Positions 57,236-64,000 of a stretch of 64,000 nt of DNA are shown piece after piece. The position numbers and the translations under genes are program-made. The notes beneath the pieces are model-generated. The model did not search any database, was not told the DNA's origin, and saw only the letters and a program-made list of their open reading frames with translations. How positions within the stretch are numbered: position 1 is the first letter of the stretch; each line of letters begins with the position of its first letter. This DNA comes from DATEDA01 sp963827595 (GTDB lineage Bacteria > Pseudomonadota > Gammaproteobacteria > Burkholderiales > SG8-39). The stretch covers positions 186,001 to 250,000 of the forward strand of contig CAWHBT010000005.1 of NCBI GenBank assembly GCA_963827595.1. Direction: 5' to 3'.

Positions 57236-58570
57236 ATGAGCGAGAACACCCGAATCGTCAGGGATGCCACGTGCACGTTCTGCGGCTGCGTGTGCGACGA
57301 CATGCATCTCACGGTGGACGTCGCCGCGAACCGGATCACCAAGGCCGAGAACGCCTGCGTCCTCGGGCGCGCCTGGTTCAAGGGGCACGGCGTCGAACAG
57401 CGTCCGTTCGCGCTCATCGGCGGGCGCGAAGCGAGCACCCAGGAGGCGATCGAAGAAGCGGCGCAGATTCTGTCGAAGGCGCGCTTCCCCCTGATCTACG
57501 GGCTTTCCGATACCACCTGCGAGGCGCAGCGGGAGGCGGTGGCGATCGCCGACATGATCGGCGGCAATCTGGATACCACCACCTCGGTGTGCCATGGACC
57601 TTCCGGGATCGCTTTCCAGGCGGTGGGGGAGAGCACGGCGACCCTGGGCGAGATCCGCAACCGCGCCGACCTGCTGGTGTTCTGGGGCGGCAATCCCGCC
57701 GAATCGCATCCGCGTCTGTTCACGCGCTATGCGGTGACCGCCAAAGGGATGTACGTGCCCAACGGCAGAAAGGACCGCACCGTGGTGCTCGTGGACGTGC
57801 GTCGCACCCCGAGCGCGGCGGTCGCGGACATCTTCGTACAGGTGAAGCCGCAGCGCGATTTCGAGTTGCTGTGGGCGCTGCGGGCGCTGGTGAAGGGGAG
57901 GCGCGTCGATCCCGCGATCGAGCGGGTGACCGGGGTGCCGCTCGCGACGCTCGAGGACCTGGCGAGCCGGATGAAGCGTTGCCGGTACGGCGTCCTCTTC
58001 TTCGGCATGGGGCTCACCATGACGCGCGGGCGGCATTTCAATTCCGGCGCGCTGCTCGCCCTGACCACCGATCTCAACGAGCACACCCATTTCGTCGCCA
58101 AGCCCGTGCGTGGCCACGGCAACGTCACCGGCGCGGACAACGTGGTGTCGTGGCAGACCGGATTTCCGTTCGGCGTGAACCTGAGCCGTGGCTATCCGCG
58201 CTTCAATCCCGGCGAGTTCACGACCGTGGACCTGTTGGCGCGGCGCGAGGCGGACGCCGCGCTGATCATTGCCGCCGATCCGGGCGCCAACTTTCCGCAG
58301 GCAGCGATCGAGCACTTGCGCAGCATCCCGGTGATCGTGCTCGACCCGAAGCCCACCCACACCAGCACCCACGCGCGGGTCGCGATCACCACCGCGACCT
58401 ACGGCATCAGCGTCGCCGGCACCGTGTACCGGATGGATGACGTCTCCATCACCCTGCGGACCGCGCTGCCGTCGCCCTACCCCAGCGACGAAGCAGTGCT
58501 TTCCCGCATCAGGGAGCGGGTGCACGAATTGCTCGGCGGGAACCGCGTTCCCGCCGCCCGCGCCGCTTGA
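57236..58570 (+). CDS. fhcB: Formylmethanofuran dehydrogenase subunit B (FhcB/FwdB)
   Basis: A 444-residue molybdopterin-oxidoreductase-like subunit. It retains a 4Fe-4S motif (Cys13, Cys16, Cys20 and Cys41 in CTFCGCVCDD and ENACVLG). It also keeps Cys119 in TSVCHGPSG, which aligns with the Mo/W-ligating Cys or Sec of FwdB. Other family regions are FFGMGLTMTRGRHFN, VRGHGNVTGADNV and ADPGANFPQ. GGAAGGAG precedes the ATG. The stop overlaps the fhcA start (TTGA). These ligands imply a metal-containing enzyme. Confidence 0.92.
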   Translation: MSENTRIVRDATCTFCGCVCDDMHLTVDVAANRITKAENACVLGRAWFKGHGVEQRPFALIGGREASTQEAIEEAAQILSKARFPLIYGLSDTTCEAQREAVAIADMIGGNLDTTTSVCHGPSGIAFQAVGESTATLGEIRNRADLLVFWGGNPAESHPRLFTRYAVTAKGMYVPNGRKDRTVVLVDVRRTPSAAVADIFVQVKPQRDFELLWALRALVKGRRVDPAIERVTGVPLATLEDLASRMKRCRYGVLFFGMGLTMTRGRHFNSGALLALTTDLNEHTHFVAKPVRGHGNVTGADNVVSWQTGFPFGVNLSRGYPRFNPGEFTTVDLLARREADAALIIAADPGANFPQAAIEHLRSIPVIVLDPKPTHTSTHARVAITTATYGISVAGTVYRMDDVSITLRTALPSPYPSDEAVLSRIRERVHELLGGNRVPAARAA

Positions 58571-60303
58571 GGGCGCGAGCCCCGGCGATCACCGTGCTGC
58601 GCATCGCGAATGGCCGGGTCTATGACCCGGCGAACGGCGTGGACGGCGAGATCCGCGACGTCTGCGTTGCCGACGGCCGGATCGTGAGCGATGTGCCGCC
58701 CGATGCGCGGCGGATCGACGCGCGCGGGCTCGTCGTCATGCCCGGCGGGGTGGACATCCATTGCCACATCGCCGGCCCGAAGGTGAACCTCGCACGCAAG
58801 CTGCAGCCGGAGGACCACCGGAGCGACGTGCATCCGCGTACCGCCTTCACCCGCTCCGGGGTCGGCGGCACCGTCCCTTCGACCTTCACGACCGGCTACC
58901 GCTACGCGCTGCTCGGCTACACCACCGCCATGGAGGCGGCCGTGCCGCCCATCGGCGCGCGCCATACCCTGGAGGAGTTCCACGACACGCCCATCATCGA
59001 CAAGGGGTTCTACGTGCTGATGGGCAACAACGTGCTGCTCTACAAGCTGCTGGAGCAGGGGCGGCGCGAGGAGCTCCGCAACGCGCTCGCGTGGTGGCTC
59101 TCCGCCTCCAAGGCGTACGCCGCCAAGCTCGTGAACCCCGGGAGCGACGAAGCCTGGAAGGGCCGCCGCAACGCCAACATCACCCGGCTGGACGAGAAAA
59201 TCGAGTCCTTCGAGCTGACGCCGCAGCAGGTGATCGGTGCGCTCATCGAGGCAGTGGACGAGCTGGGGTTGCCGCACCCCGCGCACATTCACTGCAACAA
59301 CCTCGGGCATTCGGGCAACTACCTCACCACGCTGGACACGATGCGCATTGCCGAGGGCCATCGCGCGCACATCGCCCACATCCAGTTCCACAGCTATGGC
59401 GAGCCGCGCGGCAAATCGAGCCAGAACCCGACCTCGAAGGCGAGCGAGATCGCCGAGTACCTCAACACCCACCCGAACATCAGCGCCGACGTCGGCCAGG
59501 TGATGTTCGGCAGGTCCACCAGCATGACGGCCGACGCGCCGCTCGCCTACATGATCTCGCGCCTCGGCGGGGTCAAGAAATGGGTGAATGCCGACACCGA
59601 GCACGAGTCGGGGTGCGGCATCGTTCCCTTCACCTACCAGGACCGGGTCTACACCCACGCGCTGCAATGGGCGATCGGGTTGGAGCTGTTCCTGCTCGCG
59701 AAGGATCCGTGGCGGATGGTCTTCTCCACCGATCATCCGAACGGCGGCTCGTTCACGAGCTATCCGCGGCTGATCCGCCTGTTGATGGACCGCGAGTTCC
59801 GCAAGGAGGAGATGGCCAAGATCAACCCGAAGGCGCTCGCCCGGACGGCGCTCGCCGACGGCCTCGACCGCGAATACAGCCTCGGCGAGATCGCGATCAT
59901 CACCCGCGCCGGCCCCGCGCGGCTGCTGGGGCTCGCGAACAAGGGACACCTGGGGCCGGGCGCGGATGCCGACCTCACGCTCTACGAGGAGCACGCGGAC
60001 AAGGAGCGGATGTTCGGCGCACCGCGCTATGTCATCAAGGACGGGCAGGTGATCATCGAGGATCACGAGGTGAGGCGCGACCACGCGGGGCGCGTGCTGC
60101 ACGTGGCCCCCGACTACGATCCGCAGGTCGTGGAGGTCATCCGTCCGTTCTTCGAGGACTACTACACCATCCGCTTCGACAACTACGGCGTCGACGATTC
60201 CTACCTCGAGAAGCACGAGATCGTCCCGACCCACGGGCAGCGCGCGGCCGCCCCCACGACGGACCAGCGCGGACCCGATGCTGCCACCGGTATGAGGATC
60301 TGA
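58567..60303 (+). CDS. fhcA: Formyltransferase/hydrolase complex subunit A (FhcA)
   Basis: A 578-residue amidohydrolase that releases formate from formylmethanofuran. Metal-site motifs are GGVDIHCHIAG, HIHCNNLGHSGNY, HIAHIQFHSYGE and FSTDHPNGGSF. These match the His/His, His, His and Asp ligands of FwdA. The TTG start (58567) overlaps the fhcB stop; GTG 58591 is an alternative. Two nucleotides separate its end from the fhcD ATG. Confidence 0.95.
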   Translation: MRARAPAITVLRIANGRVYDPANGVDGEIRDVCVADGRIVSDVPPDARRIDARGLVVMPGGVDIHCHIAGPKVNLARKLQPEDHRSDVHPRTAFTRSGVGGTVPSTFTTGYRYALLGYTTAMEAAVPPIGARHTLEEFHDTPIIDKGFYVLMGNNVLLYKLLEQGRREELRNALAWWLSASKAYAAKLVNPGSDEAWKGRRNANITRLDEKIESFELTPQQVIGALIEAVDELGLPHPAHIHCNNLGHSGNYLTTLDTMRIAEGHRAHIAHIQFHSYGEPRGKSSQNPTSKASEIAEYLNTHPNISADVGQVMFGRSTSMTADAPLAYMISRLGGVKKWVNADTEHESGCGIVPFTYQDRVYTHALQWAIGLELFLLAKDPWRMVFSTDHPNGGSFTSYPRLIRLLMDREFRKEEMAKINPKALARTALADGLDREYSLGEIAIITRAGPARLLGLANKGHLGPGADADLTLYEEHADKERMFGAPRYVIKDGQVIIEDHEVRRDHAGRVLHVAPDYDPQVVEVIRPFFEDYYTIRFDNYGVDDSYLEKHEIVPTHGQRAAAPTTDQRGPDAATGMRI

Positions 60304-60304
60304 A

Positions 60305-61210
60305 ATGCAGATCGACGGCGTCGCCATCGTCGATACCTTCGCGGAAGCGTTCGCCATGTGGGGAGCGCGGATCCTGGTCACCGCGGAAAACGGGAAATGG
60401 GCGCTCGCCGCGGCGCGCTCGATGACCGGCTTCGCGACATCGGTGATCGGCTGCAAGTGCGAGGCTGGCATCGAGCGCGAGGTGCCGGCTGCCGAGACCC
60501 CGGATGGGCGGCCGGGGATGGCGGTGCTCCTGTTCGCGACCAGCGCCGACGGCCTCGGCAAGCGGCTCGTCGAGCGGGTCGGGCAATGCGTGATGACCTG
60601 TCCCACGACCGCCTGCTACAACGGCCTGGTCGGCGAGAGCACGGTCGCGGTGGGCGGGTCGCTGCGCTATTTCGGCGATGGCTTCCAGGCGAGCAAGGTC
60701 CTGGACGGGCGGCGGTTCTGGCGGGTGCCGGTCATGGACGGGGAGTTCGTCGTGGAGGACCGCTTCGGGGTGCAGCCCGCGGTCGGGGGCGGCAACCTTC
60801 TGCTGCTGGGTGAAGACGTGGCGCCGACGCTGGCCGCGGCCGAGGCGGCGGTGGCTGCCATGCGCGCGGTCCCGGGGGTGATCCTGCCGTTTCCCGACGG
60901 CGTCGTGCGGAGCGGGAGCAAGGTGGGCTCGCGCTACAAGTCTGTCATCGCGTCCACCAACGACGCCTATTGTCCGACCCTGCGGGCGGTCGCCGAGGGG
61001 TCCCAGGTTCCCGAGGAGGTCGGGTGCGTGCTCGAGATCGTCATCGACGGCCTCGACCTCGCCGCTGTGGAAGAAGCCATGCGGCGCGGGCTGGCCGCAG
61101 CCCCACGGCCGGGGCTCCGGCAGATCTCGGCCGGGAACTACGGCGGCAACCTGGGACAGTACAAGATCCCGCTGCATCGCCTACTCGCGGGCGAACCGCG
61201 GGCGTCGTGA
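60305..61210 (+). CDS. fhcD: Formylmethanofuran:H4MPT formyltransferase (FhcD/Ftr)
   Basis: A 301-residue transferase moving the formyl group between tetrahydromethanopterin and methanofuran. Signature segments are VDTFAEAFAMWGARILVTAEN, VIGCKCEAGIERE, CVMTCPTTACYNGL and FPDGVVRSGSKVGSRYKSVIASTNDAYCPTLR. It is followed by a short gap and a repeat unit before fhcC. Confidence 0.96.
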   Translation: MQIDGVAIVDTFAEAFAMWGARILVTAENGKWALAAARSMTGFATSVIGCKCEAGIEREVPAAETPDGRPGMAVLLFATSADGLGKRLVERVGQCVMTCPTTACYNGLVGESTVAVGGSLRYFGDGFQASKVLDGRRFWRVPVMDGEFVVEDRFGVQPAVGGGNLLLLGEDVAPTLAAAEAAVAAMRAVPGVILPFPDGVVRSGSKVGSRYKSVIASTNDAYCPTLRAVAEGSQVPEEVGCVLEIVIDGLDLAAVEEAMRRGLAAAPRPGLRQISAGNYGGNLGQYKIPLHRLLAGEPRAS

Positions 61211-61244
61211 ACTCTTCGGTGCGAGTTCCGCGCCCCGCTACGAC

Positions 61245-61307
61245 ATGAGCGCGCCGGGCCGCCCCAAGCGCGAATCCTTGGCGCGAAGCGACAAGGTAGC
61301 CCAATGA
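61245..61307 (+). repeat. Coupling repeat copy 4 (fhcD–fhcC), 20-codon mini-ORF
   Basis: The ATG at 61245 starts a frame reading MSAPGRPKRESLARSDKVAQ. Its TGA (61305-61307) overlaps the fhcC start (ATGA). It is homologous to units at 10413 and 21787 but more diverged. Here the upstream gene stop lies 34 bp before the unit, so only the downstream overlap is kept. Confidence 0.7.
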
Positions 61308-62113
61308 GCCTGACGCTCACCCTGCATACCGACCCGGAGGTGCCGCTGGAGGCGGAAGCGCTCGTGCCGGAGCGCTTCGAGGGAATGGCCGCCGCCCGGG
61401 TCGCCGCGGTCCAGGTGTTCTACGGGAACCAGCAGGCTTCGCTCGGGGAGTTCTTCCGCGTCGGCGGGCAGCCCGACGGGGAGCTTCGCATCGTCGGCGA
61501 CGCGGGGCGGGTGAAGCTCATCGGCGCCGGCATGACCCGGGGCCGCATCGTGGTCGACGGCAACGCCGGCATGCACGTCGGTGCCGGGATGAGCGGCGGC
61601 GAGATCCTCGTGACGGGCGATGCCGGTGACTGGGTGGGCGGCGAGATGCGCGGCGGGCGCATCGTCGTGAAGGGCAATGCCGGCCATCTGGTCGGAGCCG
61701 CCCCACGCGGCAGCCCCGTGGGGATGCGCGGCGGCGAGATCATCGTGCATGGCGACGCGGGCAACGAGATCGGCGGCGGGATGCGGCGCGGGCTCATCGC
61801 GATCGGCGGGAATAGCGGCGATTTCACCGGCGTTAACATGCTGGCCGGCACGGTCGTCGTGCTCGGGCGACTGGGGTGGCGGACGGGTGCGGGCATGAAG
61901 CGCGGCTCGATCGTCTCGTGTCACCCCGCCGAGCTGCTGCCGACGTTCGGCTATGCCTGCACCTACCGCCCGGTAGCGCTGCGCCTGCTCCTCGGGTACC
62001 TGCGCGAGCGGGGCCTCGCCGTCACCCGCGACCAGCTCGTCGGGCGCTACCGCCGATGGAGCGGGGACTCGGTAGAGACGAATCGCGGCGAGGTGCTGCT
62101 CCTCGTCGGCTGA
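61304..62113 (+). CDS. fhcC: Formyltransferase/hydrolase complex subunit C (FhcC)
   Basis: A 269-residue subunit with an FwdC/GltB-C-like right-handed beta-helix: repeated GxxGxxxGxxMxxGxIxVxGxAG units, for example GAGMSGGEILVTGDAGDWVG and GGGMRRGLIAIGGNSGDFTG. It scaffolds the complex. The start is set by the overlap with the repeat ORF. It ends the fhc gene string. Confidence 0.95.
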   Translation: MSLTLTLHTDPEVPLEAEALVPERFEGMAAARVAAVQVFYGNQQASLGEFFRVGGQPDGELRIVGDAGRVKLIGAGMTRGRIVVDGNAGMHVGAGMSGGEILVTGDAGDWVGGEMRGGRIVVKGNAGHLVGAAPRGSPVGMRGGEIIVHGDAGNEIGGGMRRGLIAIGGNSGDFTGVNMLAGTVVVLGRLGWRTGAGMKRGSIVSCHPAELLPTFGYACTYRPVALRLLLGYLRERGLAVTRDQLVGRYRRWSGDSVETNRGEVLLLVG

Positions 62114-62313
62114 GCACGCACCGGACTCGAGGCGCACCCAGACGACCCTTGTTCCGCGCCACGCGCTCGCGCTGCGTCGCCGACCGAGGGCAGTGTTCTA
62201 CTATCGGAACAGCATGTCCTAGAGTCGTAGCATCGCGTCCCCAGCGGGCTTGCGGAGCGGTGAGTTCGTGGCACACTAATCCATTACCCGCTGTCGATCG
62301 ACGAGACGCTTCG
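62114..62313 (+). promoter_or_regulatory. 200-bp gap before beta-RFAP synthase
   Basis: No gene is seen here. A small inverted repeat, TGTTC and GAACA flanking eight bases (around 62192-62209), lies in an AT-richer patch that could hold a promoter for the next two genes. No clear terminator for fhcC is visible. Confidence 0.35.
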
Positions 62314-63354
62314 ATGCTGCAGAGACCACCATCGGCCGCCGGCGCGGAGACAGTGCGAGTCGCAGCGCCGGCCCGGCTGCACCTCGGCTTCATCGACGTC
62401 AGCGGCAGCCTCGGCCGCCGCTTCGGCAGCATCGGCCTCACGCTCGACGAGCTCTCGACCGTGATCGAGCTGCGTCACGCGGAGGGACTCGAGGCGAGCG
62501 GCCCGAGTGCAAACCGGGCGCTTGAATACGTGCGCCAGCTCGTCGATGAGTACGATCCCGGCACCGGGTGCGCGGTCGAGGTGCTGCGGGCGATTCCGGA
62601 GCACGTCGGCCTGGGCTCGGGGACCCAGCTCGCATTGGCCGTCGGCACGGCGTTCAGCGCGCTGTTCGATATTCCCGTGCCGGTGGCCGCGATCACCGGG
62701 CTCGCGCACCGCGGCGCACGCTCCGGAATCGGCATCGGCGCGTTCGAGCAAGGCGGCTTCCTCGTCGACGGTGGGCGCGGGGGCGCCGGCGGCCATCCGC
62801 CGGTGATCGCGAGGATGCCCTTTCCCCCGGCGTGGCGAGTGCTCCTCGTCCTCGATCACGGCGGACGCGGTTTCTCCGGCGAGGCGGAGCTTGCGGCCTT
62901 CCGCAGCCTGCGCGCCTTCCCCCAGGACCGCGCGGCGCGGCTCGCGCATCTCGTGCTGCTGCGTGTGATGCCGGCGATCGCCGAGCAGGATTTCGCGAGC
63001 TTCGGCGACAGCATCGGCGAAATCCAGCGGACGGTCGGCGACTACTTCGCCGCGGCGCAGGGCGGGCGCTTCGGCAGCCCCGCCGTCGCCGAGGTGCTGG
63101 CATGGCTGGAAGCGAACGGGGTGCCGGGCGTTGGCCAGTCCTCGTGGGGGCCGACGGGGTTCGGCATCGTGGATTCCGAGGTGCGGGCGCATGCGCTGCT
63201 CGTGGAGGCCCGCAGCCGCTTCGCCCATCTGCGCCGGCTCGAACTCGTCGTCGCGCGCGCGCGAAATCACGGCCACGAGCTCGAGCGGCCGTTCACGCAG
63301 GAGCCGGCGGCGAGCGCCGCCCCGAAGGTCGCCCGAGCGACTCGGAACGGCTGA
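62314..63354 (+). CDS. Beta-ribofuranosylaminobenzene 5'-phosphate synthase
   Basis: A 346-residue GHMP-kinase-fold enzyme (beta-RFAP synthase, MptG-like). It joins p-aminobenzoate-type substrate and PRPP in the first committed step of methanopterin synthesis. Motifs are APARLHLGFIDVSGSLGRRFGS, IPEHVGLGSGTQLALAVG (GHMP glycine loop) and GRGGAGGHPP. It lies 10 nt upstream of mtdB. Its presence confirms the H4MPT pathway. Confidence 0.93.
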   Translation: MLQRPPSAAGAETVRVAAPARLHLGFIDVSGSLGRRFGSIGLTLDELSTVIELRHAEGLEASGPSANRALEYVRQLVDEYDPGTGCAVEVLRAIPEHVGLGSGTQLALAVGTAFSALFDIPVPVAAITGLAHRGARSGIGIGAFEQGGFLVDGGRGGAGGHPPVIARMPFPPAWRVLLVLDHGGRGFSGEAELAAFRSLRAFPQDRAARLAHLVLLRVMPAIAEQDFASFGDSIGEIQRTVGDYFAAAQGGRFGSPAVAEVLAWLEANGVPGVGQSSWGPTGFGIVDSEVRAHALLVEARSRFAHLRRLELVVARARNHGHELERPFTQEPAASAAPKVARATRNG

Positions 63355-63364
63355 AGCGAGCGAC

Positions 63365-64000
63365 GTGGAAAACGCCCTGATCCTGCATTTCCTCACGCCC
63401 GCGGCGCAGGCGAGCCCGTTCGACGTGAACATGGCCTATGACGCGGGCTACGACGCCGTCGTTCCCTACACCGGTGTGACGCTCGCCGACGTGGCAGCGC
63501 TCACCCAGGATGCGATCTTCTCGCGCGGGCCGAAGCGCGTCCGGCGCACCGGCATCTTTATCGGCGGCCGCGATCTTGACTTGGCCCTCGACATGCTCGA
63601 TGCGGCGCGGAAGGCGATGGTGCCGCCGTTCGAGGTTTCAGTGTTCGCCGATCCGAGCGGGGCCTTCACCACTGCGGCGGCCGTGGTCGCCGCCGTGGAG
63701 AAGCACCTCCGCGGCAAGCACGATGCCGAGCTCGCCCGCCGGCGCGTGCTGGTGCTCGGCGGCACCGGGCCCGTGGGTACCGCCGCGGCGGCCCTCGCAG
63801 CGCAGGAGGGCGCGAGCGTCGAGCTGGCGAGCCACACGAGCCTCAGTCGGGCGCAGGCCGCGTGCGATCGAATCCGGGCGCGCTACGGGTTCGACATTCA
63901 GCCCGCGCTGGTCGATGCGGGTTCGGCGGCGAAGCTGGTCGGCGCGGCAGAGGTGATCATCGCCGCCGCCAAGGCCGGCGCTGAAGTCCTCCCGGCAGGG
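63365..64000 (+). CDS. mtdB: Methylene-tetrahydromethanopterin dehydrogenase, partial
   Basis: The first 212 residues before the window end. MtdB oxidises methylene-H4MPT to methenyl-H4MPT with NAD(P). The N-terminus (LILHFLTPAAQASPFDVNMAYDAGYD and VVPYTGVTLADVAALTQDAIFSRGP) and the Rossmann loop RRVLVLGGTGPVGTAAA are diagnostic. It starts at GTG 63365. Confidence 0.93.
   Translation, partial: MENALILHFLTPAAQASPFDVNMAYDAGYDAVVPYTGVTLADVAALTQDAIFSRGPKRVRRTGIFIGGRDLDLALDMLDAARKAMVPPFEVSVFADPSGAFTTAAAVVAAVEKHLRGKHDAELARRRVLVLGGTGPVGTAAAALAAQEGASVELASHTSLSRAQAACDRIRARYGFDIQPALVDAGSAAKLVGAAEVIIAAAKAGAEVLPAG

Overview
The window is about 70% GC and looks like a chromosomal segment of a methylotrophic betaproteobacterium, probably Burkholderiales-like and possibly a metagenome-derived contig. 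The placement rests on gene order (dapB–carAB–greA–yhbY–rlmE–ftsH–folP–glmM–pstSCAB–tpiA–secG–tRNA-Leu–nuoA-N) and on the protein families. I recognise these from memory, not from a search. No rRNA, CRISPR array, phage or insertion sequence was found.

Positions 1–16,000 hold housekeeping genes: the end of dapB, a SAM methyltransferase, carA/carB, greA, yhbY, rlmE, ftsH, folP, glmM and the phosphate transporter pstSCAB. Positions 15,800–31,800 hold tpiA, secG, tRNA-Leu(GAG) and a complete 14-gene NADH dehydrogenase operon (nuoA–N). A Nudix hydrolase, a membrane/spermidine-synthase-like protein, threonine aldolase and a cytochrome b561 follow.

From about 36,000 to the end the window is devoted to one-carbon and alcohol oxidation. 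It contains a PQQ alcohol dehydrogenase whose active site carries the Asp-x-Asp signature of lanthanide enzymes, with a dihaem cytochrome c. Next come an ankyrin protein, a two-component pair, a TonB-dependent receptor with its own TonB, and a pentapeptide protein. A minus-strand pqqABCDE operon continues into a multicopper oxidase and a beta-propeller protein. A second two-component pair is followed by a plus-strand tetrahydromethanopterin/methanofuran block: a FolB-like protein, a ferredoxin, an FprA-type ferredoxin reductase, an FwdD-like protein, fhcB, fhcA, fhcD, fhcC, beta-RFAP synthase and mtdB (cut by the window end). Together these would oxidise an alcohol in the periplasm, pass electrons to cytochrome c, and oxidise formaldehyde to formate via H4MPT.

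Three points stand out. First, short repeats encoding about 20-codon mini-ORFs (MSxxGRP...) sit exactly between genes so that each overlaps the stop of the upstream gene and/or the start of the downstream gene. Second, the formylmethanofuran module keeps the FeS and metal-ligand cysteines and an FwdD subunit, beside a ferredoxin and ferredoxin reductase, which suggests a redox-active enzyme. Third, at least seven otherwise intact genes, including the essential carB and nuoD, carry single frameshifts that look like indel errors in the assembly, mostly one extra base. carA also lacks a normal start codon.
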